Of a DNA stretch of 60,000 nucleotides, positions 22,811 to 35,484 are shown piece by piece (the stretch's first letter is position 1; each line of letters opens with the position of its first letter). A program made the translations under genes and the position numbers. Location: NCBI RefSeq assembly GCF_008831285.2, contig NC_045139.1, positions 8,714,204 through 8,774,203 on the forward strand. Direction: 5' to 3'. The stretch is from Nymphaea colorata. Its lineage: Eukaryota; Streptophyta; Magnoliopsida; Nymphaeales; Nymphaeaceae. The notes below the pieces were generated by a model, which did not search any database, was not told the DNA's origin, and worked only from the letters and a program-made list of their open reading frames with translations.

Positions 22811-24065
22811 ATACCAAGCTTTTTGTTTATTGTGCACAAAATATTTTGTGGGCAGAGAGTGAGCCAAAATATTTTGTGGGCAGAGAGTGAGCAGTGTGCG
22901 CCTGCACCACCTTGTGCACACAAATAATACACATCAAAAATAGAAAAATGTAGGATTACAGTATTTTGGTGATTTAAAAAAGAAATGTTCTCTTTTGTAT
23001 TTTAATTATTTATTAAATTTCTTTGTCCTTATAAAAATATTTTTCTTTTTACTAATTAGGGATATTTTGGTCATTATACTATAATGCATAAATTTTCATA
23101 CACTTGGGGATGCATAAAATATACAAGCTCCTCCTAGTAAAGACTATGCACGCAAACAAGTGTGCACCAAAGGAAGGTTGAAACACCTTAGAAATTTTTT
23201 ATAAAATAATGTATGTTCTAGACCCTTTTTAACATTTCACAATTTCTTTTTATCATTTTAAAAAGTTTATCTTTTATTTAAAAGGGTATTTTCTGTTATT
23301 ACATGCTCCTCTGCATAATTTTTGGTGAACAGACAAATAAATATTTACCAATGTGTACTCTCATGTGTGTCTGTCCTTAGAGAAACAAAAGGTGGCCCAC
23401 ATGGGATTTATGAGTTATTATGGTTAATGACTAAAACACCCTTAGTTCACATCAAAAAAAAAAAAAAACCTTTTGCAGGACAAAATTAAAAAAAAAAAAG
23501 TAAGAAGATAATGAAAAATATTTTTTAACAAATTAACAAAAGGTCTTATCTCCTTTACTGCCCAACATTCTCTCCAAGACTAACAAGTACTTGGAAGACT
23601 AACGAGCAGAATGTTAGTTGAGGTCAAAAAATTCATGCACGTTTTTCTTAGTATACCTGCCCCTACCATACCATGGCAGTGGAGGCTATCAACTTCTTAT
23701 TAGAATGCAGAAATGAAGTGCTGCTGCAAGAGGTCTATGAGAAATTAAGCATTTGACTATTTGAGGCTATCTAGCTTCCAATGGCTCAACCCTGCTTCCT
23801 TTTAGTATTGCGCTTTCTTTCCTTATTTCTAATTGGCTGCTCCTGGTATGTTTTTGGGGAGGAGAAGGTAGCGACATTGCCAGGCTACGATGGTGAACTT
23901 CCCTTCCAGATGTACACTGGGTAAGTTCTTTTTGCTTCCCTATTGAGAGGATGCTTGATTGACATCCTTCTCTAGTATGGAGAATCTCAATCTGCACATG
24001 AAATGCCTTTAAAAAACGTGTCACCTCACCTCTAGGCATCCAAAGCAAACAGTTTAATACCCTAG

Positions 24066-25272
24066 GTAATGTTTGATGCCTAAAAATTTGGAATTGAAAA
24101 TATATTTTTGGAAATATATTTTCTAGAAAAATAGAATGAAGAAAATTTTTCTGATTCTCCTCGATGTGTATGTGATGACGGAATTTATTTCTCAGTTTGA
24201 TAAAAAAGAAATATATTTTCAGGTTTAGGGGAAGAAGGGAAAAAGGGAGCGAGGAAGGAAGAACGGAAGCGGAGAAAGAAGGGAAGAAAGGAAGAAGGGA
24301 GGCGGGGGAAGAAGGGAAAAGAGAGGCGGAGGAAAAAGGAAATGAGGGAGGAGGAAAAAGGGAGGCGGAGGAGGGAGGAGGAAGAACTCTAGGAAATGAA
24401 TCACCGGACTCTCGCCCATGCTTTCTCCAATTGGTGAAGGTGTTGTTTGTGGTGAGGCCGCTGTGAGGCCCGCTCAGCATCACAGTGTACATCACGAGAT
24501 TGAGATCTACAGGCGAATGAAAACGATAAACAAATCAACGGCAAACCAAGTTGGGGGAGAGACCGAAATAGGAGAGGCCATATATACTTAACATTTGGCA
24601 TTCCCTCAGTATATATTTGTGTTGCTTACCAGAATCGGCGTACGGCTGAACATTTCCGGTTGCTGGCAAGTCCTGTAACGCATCTGCCATCGATATGGGG
24701 ATCCTGAAATTCAGATTCAATGCGTTCTCTTTATCAACCTTCACAAGACCAGAGTTTCAGAATATTTAGAATATAGAGACAGACAGAGAGAAAGAGAGAG
24801 AGAACCTGTTTTCCAACTGTGTCATGAATGACTGGTCCTGGGCATCACCAGTTAAGAGAAGGCAAGGGAGGGAGAGGGAGGAAGAAGGTGAGGAAGAAGG
24901 CGAGCGAGAGAGAGAGAGGAAGAAGGCGAGCCCCAATGGGTAAAAAAAGAAAAAACCGGAAAAAATTTTCGTGCTCTCAGTTGGAATAATATTTTCGGAA
25001 TTTTTTTTTGCATTTTGAGCCCCAACGGTCAAAAAAAAATTTCATATTTGATGAAACTGGAAAAATTTTGAAAATTTAAAATAAATTTCTTGTGTTACAC
25101 TAAAACTCCAGCCTTGTTTGTACAGTGAGTACTAATGACATACAATTGCAATGAGTCTTCATCTTTTTGGTATGGTGAGTACTGATGACATACAATTGAG
25201 TCTTGACCTTTCCAGACAGTCCTGACCTGTTTGGTATGGTGAGTACTGATGACATACAAATGAGTCTTGACC
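24066..25272. other. Insertion in intron 1 of copy B
   Basis: Intron 1 is 2382 bp in B but only 363 bp in C. This part carries two purine-rich GAAGAAGGGA-type tracts (24225-24390 and 24850-24930) and stretches resembling the ends of the Tourist-like element at 25410. I could not define its termini, so it may be several nested insertions. No gene is recognised. Confidence 0.55.
25117..25272. repeat. Three-copy tandem repeat in intron 1 of B
   Basis: Three imperfect units of 43 to 65 bp share TGGTATGGTGAGTACTGATG and ACATACAATTGAGTCTT. Confidence 0.8.
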
Positions 25273-25409
25273 GACTACCTAGAAGAGGGTGGGGGCTTCG
25301 GCTCTTTTCTTGAAAAGTAGGTGTTATGGTGATATAAGAAGTTTTCATGTTGTCTTTTCATAATGGCAATTTGGAACTACGCCTACGCTGTGGTTTCTTG
25401 TCTCCTTTA

Positions 25410-26240
25410 GGGCTCATTTGATGGGTAGAAAATCTATTGTAGCAGAGGAAATTTATTTCAAATTTAAAAAAAAAAAATCAATTCATCAAACATGGAAAAA
25501 AATTTGGACCGTTGGAGGTGATTTTGGAAATATATTTCTGAAAAAATTTTTATAGCCAGAGGGGTGGAAAAATTTTTCCGAAAAGTTTTTTAGACCGTTG
25601 GAAGAAGAATAGAGGGGAAGGAAGAAGAAGGGAAGAAGGGAGCAGGAAGGAAGAGGGGAAGAAGGAAGAAGGGAAGGAGGGAGGAAAGAAGAAGGGAAGG
25701 AGGGAAGGAGAAGAGGGGAAGAAGGGAAGGAGAAGAGGGGAAGAGGGCACACGAGAAGGGAAGGAGAAGAGGGGGAAAAGGGGAAGAGGGCACCACGAGG
25801 AAGGAGAAAGGAGAAGAGGGGAAGAAGGGGAAGAGAGGAAGAAGGGAAGGAGAAGAGGGGAAGAGAGGAAGAAGGGGAAGAGGGCACAGCAAGGAGGGAA
25901 GGAGAAGAGGGGAAAAGGGTTTCAGCAGACAGTTTCTTTCTCCTCCTCCTTCTTCCTCCTCTTTTCTTCTCTTCCCTCATCCCTCCTCCTTCCTTCCCTT
26001 CCTCCTCATCCCTCCCTTTCCTTCCCTTCTTCCTCCTCCTCCCTGGCTCTCTTCTTCTTCCTCCCTCCTTCTTCCCTTCTTCCTCACCATTTCCACCAAA
26101 CTAAGATTTTTTTTTTTCAGAAAAATATTTTCTTTATAACAAATCAGAAGTTGGTTTTAGAAAACTAAAAAGTATTAATTCCAAAAATTTATTTCTGATT
26201 TTTTTTTTCAGAAATATATTTCTAACCATCAAACGGCCCC
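25410..26240. mobile_element. Tourist-like (PIF/Harbinger) element with polypurine arms
   Basis: The 831 bp element starts GGGCTCATTTGATGGGTAGAAA and ends TTTCTAACCATCAAACGGCCCC, an imperfect inverted terminal repeat. It is flanked by TTA on both sides (25407-25409 and 26241-26243). The corresponding site in intron 1 of C (45372-45374) is empty. The interior is a long GGAAGAAGGGA purine tract (about 25600-25920) followed by a CCTCCTCCTT pyrimidine tract (about 25931-26100), which could pair as a large hairpin. No transposase frame is visible; the long Ser/Pro/Leu-rich open frames there are by-products of the composition. Confidence 0.85.
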
Positions 26241-27138
26241 TTAAAGAAAGGGGTTAATTGACTTGGTTTCAATATTTTATCTCTTGCTTTGTCTTCAAAT
26301 AGGTACATAACCGTGAACGAGACAACTTCAAACAACTTATTACTTCATCAAATCAGAAAGGAACGCAACAGAGGATCCTCTCATACTCTGGTTAACAGGA
26401 GGACCTGGCTGCTCTGGCTTTAGTGGCCTTGTTGTCGAGATTGGTGAGCAAAATTTTCTTGCAGCATGATTGAAATAGATTTTCTTAGAACGACTATTTT
26501 TCAGTTTTCTCTAAGGTTTAGCTAAAATAATATAGTGCCATCCTCTCAATCTTTGGAATGATGACCCTTTTGTCATTACACTTTTTTCTGTTCCTCTTGT
26601 TCTTGTGTACCAAAACGCATGTGTTTCTTTATCAGATTGACAACTGATCTGATCTGAGCGTCCAATCTTTAAATTGAATGGCTCAAGTGTTCTGTATTTC
26701 TTTTTTTTACTATATATATTTTTTTCACACTCTTTGCTCAACTGCCTCGTTCTCCTCTCACCTCCCCCCACCCCCCCAAGCCGGCATCGGGGAAAAGCAC
26801 GGCAAGCCACCTCCCGCATTCCCTAAATCTCTCTTTTCCTGTTTGTTCTACTTTAGATGGGTGCCTCCTGTGGGCCTATAGGAACTCAACACCAACAAGC
26901 CCCCTAACAAGACGCCGGATGGTAGTGGCATGTAGGGGCAATGCCAAGAGTTTGTTTTCAGGGACGAGCCAAACGGTCAAACGAACTGATCCGGGTAGGG
27001 CCAAACTAAACCCGAATCCAAATAATACATGACCCAACTAAAATTTTTTAATTTTTTTAATGTAATTTTTTTTTTCAATTTGCTACGGTGGGGCCATGAT
27101 CCAAGCAGGACCCCCTTCCACTTATGTGTGTGTGCGTG

Positions 27139-27276
27139 TGTGTGCATGCACCATATGCTGAAATTATGAAATTATGATGATGTATTGTTTGAAGGTCCTT
27201 TGAAATTTAAGGTAGAAGAGTGTGTGTGTGTGTGCATGCACCATATGCTGAAATTATGATGATGTATTGGTTGAAG
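27139..27276. repeat. Tandem duplication including the start of exon 3
   Basis: A unit of about 90 bp (TGTG run, GCATGCACCATATGCTGAAA, then GGTCCTTTGAAATTTAAGG) occurs twice in tandem. The first copy ends with an exon-3 start at about 27194-27220 that runs into the TG repeat; the second leads into the full exon 3 at 27277. C has a single copy preceded by a longer TG run. Confidence 0.85.
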
Positions 27277-28267
27277 GTCCTTTGAAATTTAAGGTAGAAG
27301 AGTACAACGGAAGCCTGCCAACCTTAGAGTATAATCCTTATTCATTTACCAGGGTATGTGTTGCAGCCTTCTTAAGCCTTTCACTGTATATATATAATAT
27401 CCACTTCCTAAATGCTTATGCCTTACTAATCTAAATCTAACATGGCAGTGCAGATCGCAAGCATCATCTTCGTCGATGCACCAACGTTCACTGGTTTTTC
27501 ATACTCAAATTCTACTGTGGATCACATTACTGGGGACTTCAAGAATTTTGAAGAAGATTATGTGTTCCTGAAAAGGGTGTGTGCATTAATTCTCGTTGGA
27601 GAAAAGGCACACATGAGTTGAGTTACAGAACTATTTTTAGTGTGCAACCACCTAGCATGGATGGTCATCATTTTCTTTGTAGATAACTAGTTCAGGATCA
27701 TCTTTTCTGATTAATTTTCAGATAAACTCCCATTTTCAAACTAACAAACTTGTTGGCTATAAACATGAAAATTCCCAAAATTGTAAAAAAAAAAAAAGGT
27801 CCCAGTATTTCATACTTACATTTTTTCCCCACTTATTTAAAGAAATTAAATGGAGACAAGTTAACATTGCTAATAAATAAGAGACCGTTCAGAACTTTTA
27901 CAACGGGCGGAGGGGAATTATAAGCTGGGCAGGTCAAAACCCTTGTTGTTATGTCCCCAAACCTGAGATCGGCAGCCTTTTAGCTACTGAAAGACGATAA
28001 ACAGGAATTCTAGCTTCTATAAGCAACAGAACTGTCTCTCCTGCTTCACTTAATTCCACCATCTCCAACATCAAATTCTATTCCCACCAATGATAAACGA
28101 AGCGAATCCCATAATCCAGTCCTTTTATTTTTTATTGGTATGATTTTTTTTTATGCAGTGGCTCGAACAGCACCCAGAATTCCAATCAAACCCACTATAC
28201 GTAGCTGGAGATTCCTATTCCGGCTATATCATTCCTCCTCTGACCTACAAAATAGCAACAGGTCGGT

Positions 28268-28269
<2 letters not shown>

Positions 28270-28298
<29 letters not shown>

Positions 28299-28325
28299 TT
28301 ATATATATATATATATATATATATT
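28270..28325. repeat. (CT)n-(TA)n microsatellite next to exon 5 donor
   Basis: It begins about 10 bp after the exon 5 donor of B. C has the same compound repeat at about 47450-47508 with different lengths. Confidence 0.9.
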
Positions 28326-29575
28326 CTCTTACAAGTTGCTTCTGCCATTGCAGCAATGGAGGATGGTACAGGCACCATTTTCAATCTTAAGGTTTGTGCT
28401 TCCCTGGTTTTCAGTCTCCAGATCAATTTCAATGAGAGTGACTAATATCTAACGCAGCCGCTGGCATCTATGCTGATAATTGAATCTAGGGCTACATGTT
28501 GAGGAATCCATTGACAGACTACAATTTTGACGCTTCTATAGTGCCATTTGTCTATGGGATGTCACTCATCTCCGAAGAACTGTACCAGGTACATACCCTA
28601 AGCCACTCCCGCCCTCGGGGGTCCCAAGTTGTGTTGCTATTAGTTACCTTTGGTGCAATTAGGATGCCTCCAAAAAATTTCACACCCACTCACTCATCTT
28701 TGTTATTTTGGTGCAATTAGGATGCCTCCAAAAAATTTCATGCATATTATTGACAGAAATGCTTTAATTTAAATAAAAAAAAAAGCTTTTTTTTTGTAAA
28801 GGAAAAGAAAAGTCAAAAAAGTGAAAAGACTTAAAAGGACACATTTTTCAATAATTTCAAAAATATTCTTTTTTTTTCTTCTTTTTGGCATATTCCCATG
28901 ACAAGGGCATCATCTTTGGGATGGAGCCATTTGTCGTATGGGAGGGTGAGTTGTATGGTCTTCCCCCTATAGATTTGCATTCAAGGAAAAAATATGGAAT
29001 TTTGGAGATTTTTTTAAAAATGTGTCTTGTAAACATGGTTTTCCTTGTGGCACTTATGATCATATGTTTAATAATTCAAACATTCCATCCATGACGATTA
29101 CATGATAGGCAAGATTGTGACTTAACTATAGTTAATCTCAATGAGTCACTACCCTTCAGAGTCCTCTGCCGTAAGATCAATTGCTTATTTATTTTCTGCT
29201 CTGTGGCCGGGAGTCGTGGCATTTAGGCGACGAAGAAGAGCTGCAATGGGCAATACTACCATCCGTCAGACGAGAACTGCATCAAAAATATTGACCTTAT
29301 AGATGAGGTGAGAGACAATTGTTGATTTTTAACAAAATATTTCTTAGTTTTGGATTAGTTTGTCGGATGATCAACGTGGGTGGCATTCGATCGTTTAATC
29401 TCCTTCCTTGCTGGTTGCAGCTGATTGCAGACATAAACCCCTGGCAAATACTGGAGGTCTACTGCGGTAGCTTATGGTCGCCGAAGCAGAAACCAAGGCT
29501 CGCAACCAGACGTGCATTCTATGAGTTTCAGCCAAACCACCATTTCCCATCAAACGTTCCTCCCTTAAACTGCAG

Positions 29576-29576
<1 letters not shown>

Positions 29577-29614
<38 letters not shown>
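29577..29614. repeat. (CT)n microsatellite abutting exon 9 donor
   Basis: The donor of exon 9 in B is GTCTCTCTCT, so the microsatellite starts inside the donor site itself. In C the equivalent run follows GTATCTCT. Confidence 0.9.
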
Positions 29615-29617
<3 letters not shown>

Positions 29618-29994
29618 ATTATATGCATATTGCTAAATGAAACAGAAAGAACTCAAATGAAGATGAAGGAGATATGGAGAGAGGAACCCTGCACTAACAC
29701 ATCCACTAAAAATGTAGCAGAAGCCATTTTTTGTTTTTCCTTTGAATTAATTCATTCAACATACATTTCTGTACTCATTTCAGATTCTAAAGCTTTTCTT
29801 CAAGTAGAAGGGCAAGGCAAGCAAGTACCTCCTCAACTTTGTATGTTAACAAGAACCATTGGATGACAGCATAATAAGCTCCTTGCTTCCAAAGTAAGCC
29901 TGGGCACGGGACCATGTACTGGCCTATCAACTTGGTGAACAGTTTGCACCTGATATGACCCAAAGTACATGAAGCAGGCCAATGGGAATCATTA

Positions 29995-30300
29995 AGCCTA
30001 GGCATTAGGTCGGCTCACTCAAAACCTGGGCCTGGCCCGACCCCTAAAACCTTGTCTAAGTCTGGCTCAATAAAATTTAAAAATATATATTTTTAATATA
30101 AAATAATATATAAATATAATTAATTGTAATAAAATATTATAATTATATATAAAAATCAATAAGATATGTATTAAAAGAATCTTATAAGGCTGAACCAGGC
30201 TTAGTCGGGCTCACCTGGCCAGCCTGATAACATAACAAAACGGCCCGGTGCCTTTTTTTCGGACCCAAGTCGGGCAGAGTACTCGACTTGTCCCCCAGCC
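29995..30300. mobile_element. MITE-like repeat with AT core in intron 9 of B
   Basis: It starts near TAAGCCTAGGCAT and ends near CCCCCAGCCTTA. The flanks (GGAATCAT and AAATCATA) hint at an 8-bp target duplication of hAT type. C has the homologous insertion at about 49905-50200, so it predates the B-C split. Confidence 0.6.
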
Positions 30301-31794
30301 TTAAAATCATATGAGATTACCGGACATATATACCAACAAAGAAAACGGTGGGAGCAGGGTACTTTAGGGTTTATTGTTTAAAAAGAAATGTTATTTTTTG
30401 TCTTTTTAACTTTTTCAATTACCTTTTCTTCATCTTTGCAAAAAAGATTCTCCTTTTTTACTGAATAGGGGTATTTTGATCATTAGATACTATGGTGCAC
30501 AAATTTTTCTGCACCAGGGGGCGATATGCTCAAATGAAAAACGAGTCACGTGAATTGAAAATTATTGATTGCCAACATTAGGGCTAGGCAGCTTAAAAGT
30601 CAAAAAATCAAGTTGAAAATTGGGGATAGTTAACTTACATAAAATGCAAGAACTTGCTGGGAATTGTGCAACAAGAAACTAGCTAGATTGCCAACTAAGT
30701 AAACTACTAATCAATTGATCTAAATACGTGCCTCTGATCATAACGCTAGTCATGGCCGGAATTTTGTTTTCATGGCAAACCATATACAATTATCTGTTGC
30801 ATGAGTAGTTATGGATAAACCTTTAATTGCAGGAGTATGGTTACTACCTTTGCTATGTTTGGGCAAACAATGAGACCGTCAGAGAAGCACTTCATGTCCG
30901 GAAGGTACTGTTCATTTTCTCCCCGTCTTTCTGTTACTGATGCCATTTGCGCTTTGAGTAGACGGAAGGAAACGTGACTTCTGTGCGTTTTTTTCCTAGA
31001 ACACAAAATCGATACAAGATATGACGCTGGAAGACGATACATTGAAGACAGCTTCAGTTTCCAGTGACAATAACCTTTCGTTCTGTGTGTTGGACAGACG
31101 GCTTACTCTTTTCAAAAACAACAGTTTCAACTCACTATTCCTTGGGCCTTCTTGTTTTGATTCAGGGAACAGTGGGCGAGTGGCAAAGATGCAGCAAAAG
31201 GTTCACCTATTACTCCGAATTGTTCAGCGTGATAGAGTACCATCGTTCCCTCCTTTCCAAAGGCTACCCGGCTCTTTTCTATAGGTTACCATCTTTCTTC
31301 CTCTCCTTGTGAGAAATTCTCCAGTCTCTCACAACACATAATGATCGAGTGCCATTAATAGACGAGATCCAAATGGCGAGAGGATTTCAGCTCGTCATAT
31401 ATATATATATATAACAAATATGGTATGTGTCAGACCACTTATATGAGGAACAAAAACCAAACGGTTACATTTTTGTAAAAAATGATTTTGAACAAAATAT
31501 GATCATTTTATTGTGTTTGCAAATACGAATTCAACATAAAAATATATTAGTTCAAGTTGTTTTTTAAAACACTTATTTTTCTACTATTAAAATGTTGATA
31601 TTGTTAGTGCAATTTATTTTTTATTACGATAAAATCATGTTAAACTAAAAAAATAACTAATTTAGTGAGTGTTTTTCTTCAAAACATTCTTAAGATCATA
31701 TCTATTTGGTTAGATTATGCAAAAAATTATCATAACAAACATTTTTGGGCGGCCTGGTTTTTGTCCATGACTTAGTGCTCTGCATCTACCAATT

Positions 31795-31807
31795 CTATAT
31801 ATATATG

Positions 31808-31847
<40 letters not shown>

Positions 31848-31848
31848 T
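31795..31848. repeat. (AT)n microsatellite, intron 11 of B
   Basis: AT run with two GT interruptions. Confidence 0.9.
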
Positions 31849-32187
31849 AGGTGATTAACATAACTTGGAATATTTTATCATTGCTATATATTCTTTGGAT
31901 GGTCTTTATTTGGTTTAACTTTGGGATTTGAATGAGGTTTTAAAATTAGTCAGCTTTCAACCAAATAAAAAGTTGAAGTGAATGTGATTTTCACATCTAA
32001 AATGCATTTTTCTCAAACTTTTATATAGCAGACTAATATCTCAGCTTTTATTGGATTTTGATTCAACCATACAAAGTAGTCTAATGTATATTTCCGAGTG
32101 TTAATTTGAAAATTAACCATTTCGGATTGGATTCAGATTCACCCATATGCAACCTGATTCTAATATGCTGATCATCTTTGCACCACC

Positions 32188-32214
32188 TTCTCTCTCTCTC
32201 TCTCTCTCTCTCTT
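32188..32214. repeat. (CT)n tract before exon 12 acceptor of B
   Basis: The CT run ends about 20 bp before the acceptor at 32236 and can act as its polypyrimidine tract. C has a longer run at about 52025-52061. Confidence 0.85.
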
Positions 32215-33486
32215 TGAACTATGGTGAGCTCCCCAGTGGTGACCATGATTCAGTCGTACCCTTCATTGGCACTGAGAGATGGATCAGCTACCTCAACTTC
32301 ACGGTGCTAGAGAAATTTCATCCTTGGTTTGTTGAAAACCAAGTTGGAGGGTAAGTCTACTGCTTCTTATTTTTTTCTTATGAAAGCACCATTTGATCAA
32401 GTTGATTGAATGACTCAATATCGCTTTTGCGCTCCTTTGGGTGGTAGGATAAAATACTCTTATGTCTTTGAGAGGGTTGGCACATTAGACGGAGTGGAAA
32501 CTAGTAGGCGGCCAATCTCCGTTTTGATTCTTCAATGTGTCAACTCTCTGTGTTGCAAATGGGGGGTCACTCACACATAAATTGAAGCACAATATGCAGC
32601 ACTCCGAGACTGAAAACTGACCATGTACCATAGGAGGATGAAGGGTTGAGTAGGAGCTTTAGCTTTCCTGTAGGTGGTACAATGAAATACTCCTTCTGCT
32701 CACTTAGAATGACTCAATACATTATGTATATGAATCATTGTCAATATGTTTGGCTAGCTGTCAAGTTATCACCTTCAATACTAACACTTTTTTGCAACTA
32801 TGACCTCAGGAGGATGTCAAAATCTATATATGTGAAAAAATGTAATATTATGTCATTGTAAAACATGGTCTAATGATCTTATAAAGACCCTTTTTTAAGA
32901 ATATGACATGTTAATTTTGATCTTTTACAAAATTTGATTTATATATTTGTTTCATCAATGTTTTTGTTCAGATTGATTTGGTTATTTTGCATGCATTTAC
33001 ATGGTAAAATTTATTTAAAAACTGGCTGAAAATGGCAATCAAATACAGCCAGTGGACAGCTTCAAAGTTGGATGATGAAATCCTCCCTTCATAATTTGAT
33101 CTTTCTCCTCAAGCACAAAATGGGCAGACAGATTCCTACTTGTTTATTCACACAAAATCAGCAAAAAATAATTATATAAGATAACAGGGGAAAATACAAG
33201 AAAGAAACAACATTAAGGCTCTAGTGTAGAGGCCTATCTTTGCAGCATGGGTCCCTATTGGGGCTACCCAACCATAGTATTTTGCTTGTAACACCATGAC
33301 ATTTATTTCTTAAAGCTCACCAAGACTTGATTAAACTTTAATTGCTTGTTGCTTTGCCTAGAGCTGAGGATTCCATCCGGTGCAGTTGCTCCATATAAAG
33401 CTTATGGAAGGGTTTATGCTCTACAAATGAGACCAGATATAGTACTCCTCCCATCAAATACATAATATTTTGAATGTCATCTTTTA

Positions 33487-33644
33487 GGGCCTGTTTGGTA
33501 AATGCAATGGTTTCTAATTGTTTTATAAATTTCCCCCAAAATTTGAGGGAGATAGCACTTTTGAAAGTGGTTCATGAATCTGCCTCAAATTTAGTGTCAT
33601 ATTTATAAAATACTAACATACTGTTATGTTTGTCAAATAAGGCC
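33487..33644. mobile_element. Tourist-like MITE in intron 12 of B
   Basis: A 158 bp element starts GGGCCTGTTTGGTAAATG and ends CAAATAAGGCC, with TTA on both sides (33484-33486 and 33645-33647). The C copy near 53281-53414 has lost the left end. Confidence 0.8.
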
Positions 33645-35323
33645 TTAGTGGTTATTGTCAGATCTATCCACAGAATTGGGCAGTTTCATATGACACTAGT
33701 TCCATTATTTCATGATTTTGTCTGATCTTTGGGACAGACTCATAGGACACTCACTGAGTGTCCCTGATGCCAAACAATCCATTGGTAGACTTTCACTTTC
33801 AAATATAAGTTCATTCTTCCTCTTACACATGCCTCATTTTCAAATGTGAGAATTTAGCAGTCTAAATCTTCTTTTGACTAAATTGATGCGAACACTAATG
33901 CTTGAATTAGACTTTCATAACCATGTTTAGAACCTTCTTTTTGCAAAACAAGCTCCAAAATAGTTTTCAATATTTTTCACCTTATTGGGCAGGACAAGAG
34001 TAGATGATGGGATGTCTCTTGGTTGCTGCTTCAAAGTGAACACATGCTAGCTAGACTCCTATTTGAGTAGGTGATGGGATGTCTCTTGATTGATGCTGCA
34101 GAGTGCACACATGCTAGCTAGACTCCTATGCTTTAAGGGTTGTCATGAATTTCTAACTTGTTTTTTCAATGTTGGGACCGGGGTCAGTGCCAGATCCTTG
34201 GCTATGAAGAGTTCCTCATATGTGCTTAAAATATAGCTTCTATGTTTTTGGTTTTAAATACCTCACAAGATGTTTTGACTAAAAATCTTACTATCCTCCT
34301 TGACAAGCAATCTTCTTCTATCGATGTCATCTATTTGTTTCTTAAGAAAGGTAGAGTTCATTTTTAAGATGGCACATAGGGCTGAAGTTACTTGACTTTT
34401 GATCGAAGGAGACCCAAGCTAGAGATTTGTTCATGCATGATATATTTGCTTTGGGTATTTAACTCAAAAAAATTTTATGGTTTACTTTCGGCTCAAGTAA
34501 TGACTTCTTTATCTATTCCGGCATGCATGGGTTGTCATGACCTTGTGTTGAACTGATTTGCCCCAAGAAGAGCATTTTAGTTGCTTGAGATGATACCATG
34601 GGGCATCGGCTTTTTCCTTCTACTAAGGTTGATCATCAGATCTTGCAAATAACATTGCAGAAACCAATAGTTTTGAATTGAGGCCAGTTTTTTGCATCAC
34701 TTACATTGGGGATCAAATCCATGTAGGTGATATTGATCCTTCCAAGTATATGTTTTGCTTTAAGGAATGATTTGACCACCTTCTCAAACACCTTTACCAT
34801 AACTCCTCACCTTTAGAGCAAAAAGTCCCAGAGAACCTATATCTTCAAAGCCTTGGTGGGAGTCAGCTCTTTGAATGCCTTGGTTGAAAGTAATAACAAT
34901 TTCATTTGTATATGGATCAACATATTTTCTCGGGACATTTATATTAAAAACTGCATGCAAGGACCTTGAACTTTTGTCATGAATCCTTTGAACCAGTTAG
35001 CTGTGCCTTCTTACACTGCACAATCCTATAAATCTAGAGTTAGATTTGAAACATAGATCTTAATGAGAACTATGAGCTCCTTCTTCAATCATAGTTCATT
35101 GCTTCATAACTCGATGTTATCAGGGTTAGGCTTCATGAAATTCTTGACGCATGTTTCCTCATAATTATCATCAAATCTTACTCGTACATCGAACATGTAT
35201 TAGGAAGAAACCGCTCTTTAAGACTGATAATTTGATTGGCATTTTCAAAGTACTCTATATTAACTGTAGATGGATGAAGGTAAAGGGGAATCAAGTTATA
35301 TATATGTTGTTATATCCTCCTAA

Positions 35324-35484
35324 GGGTCTGTTTGGCAAATGAATAGTTTGTAACTATTTCGTAAATCTGTCCCAACAGTTGAACATATTCATATAACACT
35401 TTTTAATGTGTTCCATGAATATGTCTCAATCATTGAGTCATATTCATGGAATAGTTTGTATTGTTTTGCTTATCAAATGGACCC
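35324..35484. mobile_element. Tourist-like MITE in intron 12 of B
   Basis: It begins GGGTCTGTTTGGCAAATG and ends TATCAAATGGACCC. The flanks are TAA and TGA, so the target duplication has decayed. A homologous, shortened copy is in C near 55012-55170. Confidence 0.65.

Larger units (their letters stand above)
20110..23780 (+). other. 5' flank of copy B
   Basis: This region aligns in pieces with 41050-44931 upstream of C, so it belongs to the duplicated block. It contains a possible captured exon-like fragment (21774-22088, minus strand), an AT-core MITE (about 22490-22810), a 31-bp tandem duplication (about 22840-22893) and AT-rich DNA. The block near 20760-21120 contains GGCCC-rich stretches and looks like old transposon DNA. 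I could not pick a convincing TATA box or other promoter element for B. Confidence 0.55.

Noticed and set aside
23767-24495. 242-codon minus-strand open frame over exon 1 and intron 1 of B
   Set aside because: It is antisense to the SCPL signal-peptide exon and runs through a low-complexity purine tract; composition explains it.
25486-25980. Ser/Pro/Leu-rich minus-strand frames
   Set aside because: These are translations of the GGAAGAAGGGA repeat inside the Tourist-like element.
26303-26443. Rescue of copy B by an alternative exon 2 border
   Set aside because: I found no GT or AG that would restore the frame while keeping the GGPGCS motif.
28140-28445. Plus-strand frames across exons 5 and 6 (also 47320-47629)
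   Set aside because: These are read-throughs of the exon and the CT/TA microsatellite; splice sites and phases support two separate exons.
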